From: Paenibacillus sp. Soil787
Lineage (GTDB): Bacteria > Bacillota > Bacilli > Paenibacillales > NBRC-103111
Direction of reading: 5' to 3'
Assembly (NCBI RefSeq): GCF_001429545.1
Contig: NZ_LMSP01000012.1
Coordinates: 266,555-330,554, forward strand
DNA length: 64,000 nt
The notes under the pieces were generated by a model, which had not been told where the DNA came from, did no database searches, and saw nothing but the letters and a program-made list of their open reading frames with translations. The first letter of the stretch is position 1. The number at the start of each line of letters is the position of its first letter. Positions 37,462-46,350 of this stretch are shown here, one piece after another. Position numbers and translations under genes: made by a program.

Positions 37462-38607
37462 TTAAAATACGATGGATGATGCAAAGGCTCTTGCCCAAAT
37501 ATCCTGCTCATGAATAACGTCTAGATGAGGGGTCGAGTGGGATTCGTGTTTCTGCAAAACAGCATCAATGATCTGCTCAATTTGCAAGAACGTAATCTCA
37601 CCTTTAAGGAAACGTGCAACGGCGATTTCGTTAGCTGCATTATACACTGTAGGTGTAGTGCCTCCTTGATTGCCGCTCTCAAAGGCCATTCGTAAACATG
37701 GATACCGATTGTAATCCATCTCGCGGAAATGAAGCTTTCCGATGGCAGCCAAATCTAGCCGATTGGTCGGCGTCGGATATCGGTCTGGATAGGTTAATGC
37801 ATATTGGATAGGAACTCGCATATCCGGATTACCGAGCTGAGCAATAACACTATTGTCAACAAATTCTACAAAGGAATGAATGACACTTTCAGGATGAATA
37901 AGGACATCTATTTGGTCATAGGAGAGATCGAATAACCAATGAGCCTCAATGACCTCAAGACCTTTATTGACCATCGTCGCGGAATCAATGGTAATCTTAG
38001 CTCCCATCGACCAATTCGGATGTTGGAGAGCTTGTTCGACCGTTACTCCCTCTAATTCTTCACGCGATCGATCTCGAAACGAACCACCGGAAGCGGTAAG
38101 CGTTATTTTCGCAATTTGCAAGCGATTCTCACCATTCAAACATTGAAAGATTGCCGAATGCTCACTATCAATAGGCAGCAAAGACACACCTTTTCGACGA
38201 ATCGCATCCTTTACAATATGGCCTGCACTCACTAGCGTCTCCTTATTTGCAAGACCAATGTGTTTGCCAGCTTCAATCGCTGCCATCGTAGGCTTAAGTC
38301 CCTGACTCCCTACCAACGCTGTTACTACCAAGTCTGCATCTGTTGATGCAGCAACTTCCATTAATCCTTCTTCACCATATAATACCTTGGTAGATGACAA
38401 AACATTTCTAGAAACTTCGTCGGCCAGCTCTTTTGTCGCTACCGATACAACTTTTGGGTGAAACTTTTTAACCTGTTCAATTAATAATTGACTATTGTAA
38501 CCACCAGATAAGGCTTCAATCTGAAATTTATCTGGGGCATGCTGGGCAATATCTAAGGTTTGTGTACCAATTGACCCTGTTGAACCCAGAATGGCAATCC
38601 GTTTCAT
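37462..38607 (-). CDS. dxr: 1-deoxy-D-xylulose 5-phosphate reductoisomerase
   Basis: This 381-residue enzyme of the MEP isoprenoid pathway has the NADPH motif ILGSTGSIGTQTLD, the ANKETLVSAG segment, the metal-site DSEHSAIFQ and LTASGGSFRD. It makes MEP from DXP. Together with uppS and cdsA upstream it supplies lipid precursors. ATG at 38607, 25 bp after cdsA. Confidence 0.97.
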   Translation of the reverse strand: MKRIAILGSTGSIGTQTLDIAQHAPDKFQIEALSGGYNSQLLIEQVKKFHPKVVSVATKELADEVSRNVLSSTKVLYGEEGLMEVAASTDADLVVTALVGSQGLKPTMAAIEAGKHIGLANKETLVSAGHIVKDAIRRKGVSLLPIDSEHSAIFQCLNGENRLQIAKITLTASGGSFRDRSREELEGVTVEQALQHPNWSMGAKITIDSATMVNKGLEVIEAHWLFDLSYDQIDVLIHPESVIHSFVEFVDNSVIAQLGNPDMRVPIQYALTYPDRYPTPTNRLDLAAIGKLHFREMDYNRYPCLRMAFESGNQGGTTPTVYNAANEIAVARFLKGEITFLQIEQIIDAVLQKHESHSTPHLDVIHEQDIWARAFASSIVF

Positions 38608-38631
38608 CCTATTCCACCTCGCCTATGACTG

Positions 38632-39426
38632 TTAGTGAGTAAGAATTCCAAGCCAATGAATAAATGGAAATACGATAAGCCAACTATCCATCCGATCGAG
38701 TACACCACCATGCCCGGGAAGTAAGGTTCCTGTATCTTTAATCCCCTTAACTCGCTTATAAGCCGACTGTATTAAGTCTCCGACTTGTCCAACAACGGCA
38801 ATTACGAATCCAAGCACCAATGCCTTGCCAAGCCCAAGCATATCCGGTGCATACCAAGCGAATCCTAGCGCGGCAATCATCGAAATAACGACGCCGCCTA
38901 TAGCTCCCTCAATTGACTTCTTAGGACTGATTTGCGGCCATAGAGGATGTTTCCCGAGCTTCGAACCGACAAAATAAGCTCCTGAATCTGAAGCCCAAAT
39001 ACATACAAACACAACGATTGACCAAAATAAGCCATGCTCCGCTAAGCGTGTAGCAATCATATAATTGAATCCAAAACCTATGTAAATGACACCAAGTAAA
39101 ATAACAGAAACCTGATCTATTGTAATCGTATTTTTTGAAGCGACTGTTACGAAAAGCAAGACAAACATAGTCAGCCAAATAATGGCGGACGCAGAAACGG
39201 GAAGTGAACCACCAAACGTTTCCCAAGGCACCGTTAAGTATAACAAGGAGATTAAACCAACAACCGCTGTTAATTTATACTTCGTGAAACCATTCATTTG
39301 CATATATTCACGATAGCCGATAATTGACAGTAACACGATTAACCCAGCGTACCAATAACCACCTAATACTAATAACGTAATGAATACGAGCCCGGCAATG
39401 ACTCCCGTGACGATCCTTTGCTTCAA
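38632..39426 (-). CDS. cdsA: Phosphatidate cytidylyltransferase CdsA
   Basis: About 264 residues with seven to eight hydrophobic membrane segments and the CTP transferase signature SAYKRVKGIKDTGTLLPGHG followed by GVLDR. It makes CDP-diacylglycerol for phospholipid synthesis. I chose TTG at 39426 (protein starting LKQRIVTGVIAG) since AGGGGG lies 7 bp upstream; an upstream ATG at 39462 would overlap the uppS stop region and lacks such a site. Confidence 0.94.
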   Translation of the reverse strand: MKQRIVTGVIAGLVFITLLVLGGYWYAGLIVLLSIIGYREYMQMNGFTKYKLTAVVGLISLLYLTVPWETFGGSLPVSASAIIWLTMFVLLFVTVASKNTITIDQVSVILLGVIYIGFGFNYMIATRLAEHGLFWSIVVFVCIWASDSGAYFVGSKLGKHPLWPQISPKKSIEGAIGGVVISMIAALGFAWYAPDMLGLGKALVLGFVIAVVGQVGDLIQSAYKRVKGIKDTGTLLPGHGGVLDRMDSWLIVFPFIHWLGILTH

Positions 39427-39471
39427 GATGAATCCCCCTAGATGAACACGCGCCGGAAGCATACGAAGTGA

Positions 39472-40245
39472 TTAGATACCTCCGTATCTTCTCCCGCGGC
39501 GCTGATATTCTGCAATTGCTTGCATAAATAATGATTCCGTGAATTCCGGCCAATACGCCTCCGTAAACCAAAGCTCCGAATATGCTAATTGCCAAAGAAG
39601 AAAGTTGCTTAGTCTAAGCTCCCCACTTGTACGAATTAACAAGTCCGGATCTGGTAAATCCGAAGTTAACATATAGGAAGAAAAGCTTGCCTCATCCAAA
39701 TCTTCTATTTGTAGTTTGCCATTTTGAACATCACGAATCATATCCTGAACACCAGCAATCATTTCTTTACGCCCACCATAATTTAAGGCAAAGTTCAGAA
39801 TGAGTCCTGTATTATCTTTCGTCCGTTCGATAGCTCCCTCAATCGCTTTGAGTGTGTAGTCAGGTAAGCCTTCTTTCCAACCCGTCATTCGGATACGAAC
39901 ATTGTTTTCGATCAGCTCTTCAATTTCTAAAGGAAAAAATTCTTGAGGAAGTTTCATCAAAAATTCGACTTCTTCCTTCGGTCTTTTCCAATTTTCCGTT
40001 GAAAAAGCATACATCGTTAACACTTTAACACCGATCTCATTTGCAGCCATCGTAATTTTCTTAACATTTTTCATCCCGGAATGATGCCCTGCTACACGAG
40101 GCAAGCCTCTTTGCTTAGCCCAACGACCGTTCCCGTCCATTATGATAGCGACATGTGCTGGCACTTTATCCAATTCGATAGCTGGTATAGCTGAAGAAAC
40201 AGACTTACCATTAATTCCTAACCATTTCTTAATTAGCTTGAGCAC
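39472..40245 (-). CDS. uppS: Undecaprenyl diphosphate synthase
   Basis: About 257 residues of the cis-prenyltransferase family: IIMDGNGRWAKQRGLPR with the catalytic Asp, GMKNVKKI, YAFSTENWKRP and the C-terminal LWQLAYSELWFTE. It makes the C55 carrier lipid for the cell wall. The GTG at 40245 is preferred, with GGGAGG 7 bp upstream; a TTG at 40260 lies within that site. A terminator-like hairpin lies 33 bp upstream. Confidence 0.95.
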   Translation of the reverse strand: MLKLIKKWLGINGKSVSSAIPAIELDKVPAHVAIIMDGNGRWAKQRGLPRVAGHHSGMKNVKKITMAANEIGVKVLTMYAFSTENWKRPKEEVEFLMKLPQEFFPLEIEELIENNVRIRMTGWKEGLPDYTLKAIEGAIERTKDNTGLILNFALNYGGRKEMIAGVQDMIRDVQNGKLQIEDLDEASFSSYMLTSDLPDPDLLIRTSGELRLSNFLLWQLAYSELWFTEAYWPEFTESLFMQAIAEYQRRGRRYGGI

Positions 40246-40273
40246 AGTTGTTCCTCCCAACTAGGGAAAGATG

Positions 40274-40299
40274 AAAAACCCCCAGCGAATACCCGGGGG
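40274..40299 (-). terminator. Terminator-like hairpin between frr and uppS
   Basis: CCCCC/GGGGG stem (40279-40283 with 40295-40299), 11-nt loop, then five T on the minus strand. It lies 10 bp after the frr stop and leaves no space for a uppS promoter. Confidence 0.8.
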
Positions 40300-40309
40300 C
40301 ATATCTATC

Positions 40310-40864
40310 TTATACTTCCATGATTTCTTTTTCTTTAGCAGCCAAAACTTTCTCAACTTCAGCTACGAATTTATCCGTGAACTTTTGGATATCTTCTTGA
40401 TGTTTGCGGGACTCGTCTTCGGATATCCCTGCTTTTTCTAACTTTTTGATCTCATCGTTAGCATCACGACGGATGTTACGAATAGCAATCTTTGCTTCTT
40501 CGCCAAATTTCTTGGTCATTTTCACAAGGTCGCTACGACGCTCTTCTGTTAAAGCCGGAATAACAATTCGAATAACCAAGCCGTCGTTAGATGGCGTTAA
40601 TCCTAAATCAGACTTCATAATCGCTTTCTCAATCGATGTCATCGAACTTTTGTCCCATGGTTGAATGAGTAACGTACGTGAATCAGGTGTTGTTAAATTC
40701 GCAAGTTGATTCACAGGTGTCATCGCTCCGTAATACTCCACTTGGATGCGATCTAATAAAGATGGCGTAGCACGACCTGCACGAAGAGAAGTTAAGTCTC
40801 TTCTCAAAGCGCCAATTGCTTTATCCATCCGATCTTCTGCATTCTTTTTTACTGATTGTGGCAT
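40310..40864 (-). CDS. frr: Ribosome recycling factor
   Basis: This 184-residue protein has the two-domain RRF sequence: [43 protein letters not shown] and [20 protein letters not shown]. It splits post-termination ribosomes with EF-G. Length is typical. It lies 3 bp after pyrH. Confidence 0.98.
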   Translation of the reverse strand: MPQSVKKNAEDRMDKAIGALRRDLTSLRAGRATPSLLDRIQVEYYGAMTPVNQLANLTTPDSRTLLIQPWDKSSMTSIEKAIMKSDLGLTPSNDGLVIRIVIPALTEERRSDLVKMTKKFGEEAKIAIRNIRRDANDEIKKLEKAGISEDESRKHQEDIQKFTDKFVAEVEKVLAAKEKEIMEV

Positions 40865-40867
40865 GGT

Positions 40868-41632
<765 letters not shown>

Positions 41633-41641
41633 TTATGGGCT

Positions 41642-41676
41642 AAAAAAGAAGGAACACCAAGTGTTCCAACTTTTTT
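41642..41676 (-). terminator. Terminator-like hairpin between tsf and pyrH
   Basis: GGAACAC/GTGTTCC stem (41651-41657 with 41661-41667), 3-nt loop, flanked by an A-run and followed by CTTCTTTTTT on the minus strand. It starts 10-20 bp after the tsf stop, 57 bp before the pyrH start. Confidence 0.85.
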
Positions 41677-41685
41677 AAATGCCTA

Positions 41686-42336
41686 TTATAGTTTAACTTG
41701 GGACATAACTTCTTCCGCAAAGTTCTCTTGTTTTTTCTCAAGACCTTCACCAAGGCCGAAACGTACGAAACGACGAATGGAGATGTTCTCACCGATTGCA
41801 GCGATTTTCTCATTCAGCAATTGGTCAATTGTTTTGTCTGGATCTTTAACGAATTGTTGCTCCATCAAGCAGAACTCTTCGTAGTATTTACCAATTCGAC
41901 CTTCAACCATTTTATCAATGATTTTCTCTGGTTTACCTTCATTCAAAGCTTGGTTACGAAGAATTTCTTTTTCTTTCTCCAAAGCTTCAGTAGGTACTTC
42001 TTCGCGACGTACATAAGTCGGGTTTGCCGCAGCGATATGCATTGCGATGTCTCTGCAGAAAGTACGGAATTGCTCTGTTTTACCAACGAAGTCAGTTTCA
42101 CAGTTGATCTCAACAAGAACGCCTACTTTACCGCCAGCGTGAATGTAAGATTCTACTGCGCCTTCTGTAGCAATACGGCCTGCTTTGTTAGCTGCAGCAG
42201 AAAGACCTTTCTCGCGAAGCAATTCGCCCGCTTTAACGATATCGCCACTTGCTTCTTCAAGCGCTTTCTTGCAATCCAACATTCCTGCGCCTGTTTTTTC
42301 ACGTAATTCTTTCACTTGTGCTGCTGTAACTGCCAT
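41686..42336 (-). CDS. tsf: Elongation factor Ts, short form
   Basis: This 216-residue protein has the N-terminal UBA-like domain ([21 protein letters not shown]) and the core motif [13 protein letters not shown] near residue 80, followed by a C-terminal [17 protein letters not shown]. It regenerates EF-Tu-GTP. It is clearly shorter than the about 290-residue Bacillus subtilis protein; the second core subdomain is missing, as in Thermus EF-Ts. The frame is clean, so this is a natural short form. ATG follows GGGAGG. Confidence 0.96.
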   Translation of the reverse strand: MAVTAAQVKELREKTGAGMLDCKKALEEASGDIVKAGELLREKGLSAAANKAGRIATEGAVESYIHAGGKVGVLVEINCETDFVGKTEQFRTFCRDIAMHIAAANPTYVRREEVPTEALEKEKEILRNQALNEGKPEKIIDKMVEGRIGKYYEEFCLMEQQFVKDPDKTIDQLLNEKIAAIGENISIRRFVRFGLGEGLEKKQENFAEEVMSQVKL

Positions 42337-42389
42337 TGAAAGAAACCTCCCGATAGTTGTTATTGGTATGTAATACCTATTGATTCTTT

Positions 42390-42435
42390 AAAAAAAGGGT
42401 GGTGACAGGCTGTTACACCTTCCAACCACCCTTTT
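42390..42435 (-). terminator. Terminator-like hairpin between rpsB and tsf
   Basis: AAAAGGGTGGT/ACCACCCTTTT perfect 11-bp stem (42393-42403 with 42425-42435), 21-nt loop, then a T-run on the minus strand. It lies 15 bp after the rpsB stop. Confidence 0.85.
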
Positions 42436-42449
42436 CACATTCCTATGGA

Positions 42450-43148
42450 TTAAGCTGTTGTTTGCTCGCCTTGGTGTGCTTCGATAACTGCATCAGCAAT
42501 TTTAGCTGTTAATAATTTAACCGCACGAATCGCATCGTCGTTACCTGGAATCACGTAATCAATTTCGTCCGGATCGCAGTTTGTATCAACGATACCAACG
42601 ATTGGGATACCCAATTTGCGAGCTTCCGCAACAGCAATACGCTCTTTGCGTGGGTCGATAATGAAAAGTGCACTAGGCAGACCTTTCATGTTCTTGATTC
42701 CGCCCAAGAATTTCTCAAGACGATCTTTCTCTTTACGGAGAATGATAACTTCTTTCTTAGGAAGAACTTCGAAAGTACCGTCCTCTTCCCATCTTTCAAG
42801 AGTTTTCAAACGGTCAATACGTTTTTGAATTGTTTGGAAGTTAGTTAGCGTACCACCCAACCAACGTTGGTTGATGAAGTACATTCCGCAACGTTCTGCT
42901 TCTTCAGCAACGGAATCTTGTGCTTGTTTTTTCGTTCCTACGAAAAGAATCGTACCATTATCTTCAGAAACGGATTTAACAAAGTTGTAAGCTTCCTCAA
43001 CTTTTTTAACCGTTTTTTGTAGATCGATAATGTAAATACCGTTTCTTTCTGTAAAGATGTATTTGTCCATTTTCGGGTTCCAACGACGTGTTTGGTGACC
43101 GAAATGTACGCCAGCTTCTAAAAGCTGTTTCATGGAGATAACTGCCAT
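42450..43148 (-). CDS. rpsB: 30S ribosomal protein S2
   Basis: About 232 residues: [24 protein letters not shown] at the start in two overlapping conserved blocks, [14 protein letters not shown] and [21 protein letters not shown]. It is a 30S protein. The ATG at 43148 (MAVISMKQ) has GAGGAGG 8 bp upstream. A promoter at 43272-43300 and a long structured leader precede it. Confidence 0.97.
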   Translation of the reverse strand: MAVISMKQLLEAGVHFGHQTRRWNPKMDKYIFTERNGIYIIDLQKTVKKVEEAYNFVKSVSEDNGTILFVGTKKQAQDSVAEEAERCGMYFINQRWLGGTLTNFQTIQKRIDRLKTLERWEEDGTFEVLPKKEVIILRKEKDRLEKFLGGIKNMKGLPSALFIIDPRKERIAVAEARKLGIPIVGIVDTNCDPDEIDYVIPGNDDAIRAVKLLTAKIADAVIEAHQGEQTTA

Positions 43149-43184
43149 CCCCAATCCCTCCTCTAAAATGGTTTATTTGGTATC

Positions 43185-43250
43185 CGCCGCCTGTCGCATC
43201 TTTGCATAAAACTTACCGAAGTAAGCACCATTATGCAAATTGACGGGCGT
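43185..43250 (-). promoter_or_regulatory. Structured 5' leader of rpsB
   Basis: A long hairpin: TTTGCATAA/TTATGCAAA (43201-43209 with 43231-43239), inside it CTTAC/GTAAG closing a tetraloop that reads TTCG on the minus strand (43212-43225), and outside it a 7-bp helix with one mismatch (43189-43195 with 43242-43248). It lies between the promoter and the rpsB ribosome binding site, and may serve autoregulation by S2. Confidence 0.6.
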
Positions 43251-43271
43251 GAGTTTTTAACACCGTGAATA

Positions 43272-43300
43272 AATATACCACAACTGAAATGCCTATGCAA
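43272..43300 (-). promoter_or_regulatory. Putative sigma-A promoter of rpsB
   Basis: TTGCAT (43295-43300), 17 bp, TATATT (43272-43277) on the minus strand, about 120 bp upstream of rpsB. Confidence 0.65.
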
Positions 43301-43351
43301 CCTTTTGTCATGATAGTCATTTTGCCCTACAACTGGCACGCATATGTGTAG

Positions 43352-43386
43352 AAACAACAAAAACAGACCTCATAAATAAAGATCCA
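43352..43386 (-). terminator. Weak terminator at the end of the fla/che operon
   Basis: A short stem with G-U pairs (GGATC against GGTCT region) is followed by TTTTTGTTGTTT on the minus strand. It follows the last gene of the operon by about 14 bp. Confidence 0.4.
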
Positions 43387-43399
43387 TTTGTCGGACTAT

Positions 43400-43915
43400 C
43401 TATTGAGCTGTCATTAAATTGGTTACGAGTTTGGGGATATCCGTAACTCCTTCAAAAACATGGTAACCGATTTGAATTTTGGTGTTGCCACCTTGTTTAT
43501 CAAGCTCCGTAACGAAAGCTTTACGATCTGTAATAATGCCAGATTTCACGAGAAGTTCACTGACAGCTGTGGCATCAAGATTTGGCTGTACATAAATAAC
43601 TATTTTCGGAGCAACTTCAGGTGTATTTGCTTTGGGTTGTTCCTGAGGTTTAGCTGCCGCCATTTTGTCTGTTTCCTCTTTGACCTTTTTCAATACGGCT
43701 GCATCGAGCTCCGTTTGCGTAAATACTTTTGTATTCTTATCAAATACTTGGTAGTATTTCGCAGCTTCGCCCCTTAACTTCTGAGGATCCATTTCATCCA
43801 ATGTTATTCCCGTTTGACCAGGTGCACTAGCCCGTACGGACATAATTTGCAGAAGTAAGGCTCCTATAATAATTCCAGTCCCAATTCCAAAAACGTACGA
43901 CCTATTTTTAAACAC
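43400..43915 (-). CDS. Membrane-anchored protein with MltG-like N-terminal (LysM-like) domain only
   Basis: This 171-residue protein has an N-terminal membrane anchor (YVFGIGTGIIIGALLLQIM), a Lys/Pro-rich linker, and a C-terminal domain of about 65 residues. That domain (VIYVQPNLDATAVSELLVK, GIITDRKAFVTEL, then QIGYHVFEGV) resembles the small LysM-like subdomain at the start of MltG/YceG endolytic transglycosylases. The catalytic YceG domain with its Glu is absent, so it is probably not an enzyme. GTG at 43915 follows AGGAGGAG and overlaps the SwrB-like gene by 8 bp. The family call is moderate. It ends the fla/che operon. Confidence 0.7.
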   Translation of the reverse strand: MFKNRSYVFGIGTGIIIGALLLQIMSVRASAPGQTGITLDEMDPQKLRGEAAKYYQVFDKNTKVFTQTELDAAVLKKVKEETDKMAAAKPQEQPKANTPEVAPKIVIYVQPNLDATAVSELLVKSGIITDRKAFVTELDKQGGNTKIQIGYHVFEGVTDIPKLVTNLMTAQ

Positions 43916-44528
43916 GAGCCTTCTCCTCCTGTCTGGATAATTGAAGGATTAGACTGACCTCGCCTTTATTCATCCCTAGCTTCTTAGCAATAGCTTCGAC
44001 GCCTTTTCCTTGATCATGCAATGAAAAAAGCTCTTGGTATCTGCTCTTCATACTCAATCCAGTATAGATGGGTTCTTCCACCACCGATTCTTTAGCAGGT
44101 GCCACAAGCTCAGAAGAAGTGACTTGAACAGAATAGGCTGAATTATCAGCAGGTATTCCCGAGATAACAGCAGGCTGAACATCAGAAAGCACGTCAGCTG
44201 CCGAATTTGTTCTATGATTCGTTTGATGATTGACATGCACTTTCGTTAATTCCTGCGACAGTTCATGCTTTTGCTTCTCCAATGATTCCAGTCTGCCTGC
44301 AAGCTTAGCAAGCTCTATCTCGTAATCTTGTTTCGTTTTGGAGAACAGATTGAGCAGCGTTTGATTCTGTTCATCCATCTCCGCAGCGAAATGCTCGATG
44401 GTTTCCTCGATCTCTTGGACTACGTTCGTCTTAATGGACGGTGCCGCTTGTTCTTTAGGCAGGAAACGCGCATAGACAATCAAGATAAGACCTAGAAGTA
44501 CGACATACATCCACGGCTGCATAGCCAT
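43908..44528 (-). CDS. swrB: SwrB-like membrane-anchored coiled-coil protein
   Basis: About 206 residues: an N-terminal membrane segment (PWMYVVLLGLILIVYA), a coiled coil (about 35-100, with YEIELAKLAGRLESLEKQKHELSQEL in parts), a variable linker, and a C-terminal helix-turn-helix-like motif (YQELFSLHDQGKGVEAIAKKLGMNKGEVSLIL in parts). The layout and the location between sigD and rpsB match Bacillus SwrB, which activates assembly of the flagellar export apparatus. Orthology is inference; sequence identity outside the C-terminus looks low. Start ATG 44528 with GGTGATC upstream; a second ATG two codons later is possible. Confidence 0.65.
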   Translation of the reverse strand: MAMQPWMYVVLLGLILIVYARFLPKEQAAPSIKTNVVQEIEETIEHFAAEMDEQNQTLLNLFSKTKQDYEIELAKLAGRLESLEKQKHELSQELTKVHVNHQTNHRTNSAADVLSDVQPAVISGIPADNSAYSVQVTSSELVAPAKESVVEEPIYTGLSMKSRYQELFSLHDQGKGVEAIAKKLGMNKGEVSLILQLSRQEEKARV

Positions 44529-44562
44529 AGGGATCACCTTTTTCTATATGTGAGATAACTAG

Positions 44563-44886
44563 TTATAAGGATAAATCAATATGATGCCCTTTATACGGAT
44601 GATCTGGCTGATGGCTGCCTTCAGAGGAAGCCGAATCTGTCTTCCCTTTGTTCTTAGCCTTACCTTTATTAGACTGCTGACGCTGGTCGCCATGATCCTT
44701 GAGATCTGGGCGAACGCTCTCTTCAAGCTTGCTGCTGCGATGGCGATCCTTCTCCGTTATTTGGGCAGCTTGATTCTCCAAGATCGTTTCGTCCTGTCGT
44801 GGTTTTTGCATAAGCTGATTTTGGCGGATGCCCGCTTCATCATTTTTGTGTACAGCGAACTGTAAATCGATGGCTTTAAAACTCAT
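44563..44886 (-). CDS. Uncharacterised flagellar-operon protein, disordered
   Basis: This 107-residue polar protein begins SFKAIDLQFAVHKNDEAG, has a Gln/Lys/Arg-rich coiled or disordered middle, a KGKAKNKGK basic patch, and ends HPYKGHHIDLSL. I recall similar short proteins with a conserved start and the same C-terminal motif in fla/che operons of Bacilli and Clostridia, but no function. It sits 20 bp after fapA with a good AAGGAGAT ribosome binding site. Its reality is supported by operon position, ribosome binding site and clean frame. Confidence 0.7.
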   Translation of the reverse strand: MSFKAIDLQFAVHKNDEAGIRQNQLMQKPRQDETILENQAAQITEKDRHRSSKLEESVRPDLKDHGDQRQQSNKGKAKNKGKTDSASSEGSHQPDHPYKGHHIDLSL

Positions 44887-44905
44887 CGCTTACCATCTCC
44901 TTCAC

Positions 44906-46315
44906 TCACACATAAGCACTCATCGAAATATCGCCTTCACTTAAACGGAATGTCATACGGCTTGTTGGATCTTTGACAAATTTCGTATACCGGCCAATGA
45001 CAATCTTCGTTCCCCCGTACATAGTAGACAATACTTCTACTTTCGCTTTTTCGGAGTCTTCTAACGATTTCTCAATCTCTAGAATACGTTCTTTGATCGT
45101 ATTTTGCTCTTCTAAAGCTTGCTTTTTCGTATGCGTCAACTTGATTCGCATAGCCACTTTTTCCGGTCCTAGTTGACCTGCTGCAGCTAATTGATTCAAA
45201 AGCGTGAGCGCTTTATCCGTTTTATCCATATTTTCCATGTATACTCTTAATTGGTTGCGTAAGTCAATCATTTCATTACGAAGCTCTGGAAGAACACCAA
45301 CTTCAACAACTGTAGCAGTCGACATCGAATTCCCAATCGTTCTAGCAGTAACACGCTCCCCAGCTTGTATGGTCCCTCCAACTATGAGTCCTTTGGAACC
45401 ACTACAATTTACAGCCTTGCCTGCTCTAATCGTTGAGTGCATAATACTCTGAGAAACCATTAATTCTCCTGCGACTTCAACAATAGCATCTTGAATGAAG
45501 GAACTTTTTACATTCTTACCTGCTTTGACATGTGCTTTATTCTGTCCAACAATGCCTGCACTAATATCAATAGAACCTTCGGCTTCAAGTTCTGCGGCTT
45601 CCACGCCACCAGTGATACGTATATCCCCAGCTGCACGGATTTTAAAACCAGGAAGAACATTTCCTCGAATAACCACTGTACCGATAAAATCAATATTCCC
45701 AATATTATAATCAACATTTCCATTCACTTCATAGACAGGAAACACATTAATTTTGTCACGATCTGTTCTTACCACCATGCCATCAATGGTAGAATAAAGG
45801 CCCATTTGTTCAGCGTCTGTAACTACATTCTTACCTAATTTGAATCTCGCTTCTTTCCCCGCTTTAGTAAAAAGGGTCTCACCTGTAACCGCTCTTCCCG
45901 GTGTGCCTTCCGTTGCCAGAAAACGCTGTCCGATAAGCTGTCCTTTTCTAACATTATGAAGCGATACAACTTCCTTATAATTTACCCTGCCGTCATCCAG
46001 CTCTAGTGGTTTTTTGTCATCCTCATCAAAATCAAAAATAAATTTAATATAGCCGCTCTGGCCTTCTATTGCCTTCGTTCCCGCTGCAATTGCAACTTTT
46101 TGATGATAAAAAGGTTTCGGATTTGCAGCAATTTGAGCAAGTAAAGGTCGATTTACACCGTTAACGATGTGATTCGTTTGAACTAACTCTTCCAATTGAC
46201 CTGCTGTTACTTTAAAATCGTCTTCAGCATTGTTAATTAACAAATAAGCTGTTAATTTGTCATCCGAGATGGAAATACTTATGTAGAAATCCAAAGGCAT
46301 GTTCCTCTCAAGCAT
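44906..46315 (-). CDS. fapA: FapA family protein (DUF342)
   Basis: About 469 residues: an N-terminal domain, a central right-handed beta-helix of short repeats (for example GNVDYNIGNIDFIGTVVIRG, then AAGDIRITGGVEAAELEAEGSI in parts), and a C-terminal coiled coil (about 340-440). This is the DUF342 / flagellar assembly protein A layout. In other bacteria FapA affects polar localisation of flagella; here the role is inferred from location just after sigD. The ATG at 46315 is used, with AAGGTGG 8 bp upstream. An ATG at 46333 has too short a spacing. Confidence 0.85.
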   Translation of the reverse strand: MLERNMPLDFYISISISDDKLTAYLLINNAEDDFKVTAGQLEELVQTNHIVNGVNRPLLAQIAANPKPFYHQKVAIAAGTKAIEGQSGYIKFIFDFDEDDKKPLELDDGRVNYKEVVSLHNVRKGQLIGQRFLATEGTPGRAVTGETLFTKAGKEARFKLGKNVVTDAEQMGLYSTIDGMVVRTDRDKINVFPVYEVNGNVDYNIGNIDFIGTVVIRGNVLPGFKIRAAGDIRITGGVEAAELEAEGSIDISAGIVGQNKAHVKAGKNVKSSFIQDAIVEVAGELMVSQSIMHSTIRAGKAVNCSGSKGLIVGGTIQAGERVTARTIGNSMSTATVVEVGVLPELRNEMIDLRNQLRVYMENMDKTDKALTLLNQLAAAGQLGPEKVAMRIKLTHTKKQALEEQNTIKERILEIEKSLEDSEKAKVEVLSTMYGGTKIVIGRYTKFVKDPTSRMTFRLSEGDISMSAYV

Positions 46316-46350
46316 AGACAAACCACCTTTCATGACCTTCTGATTGTATG

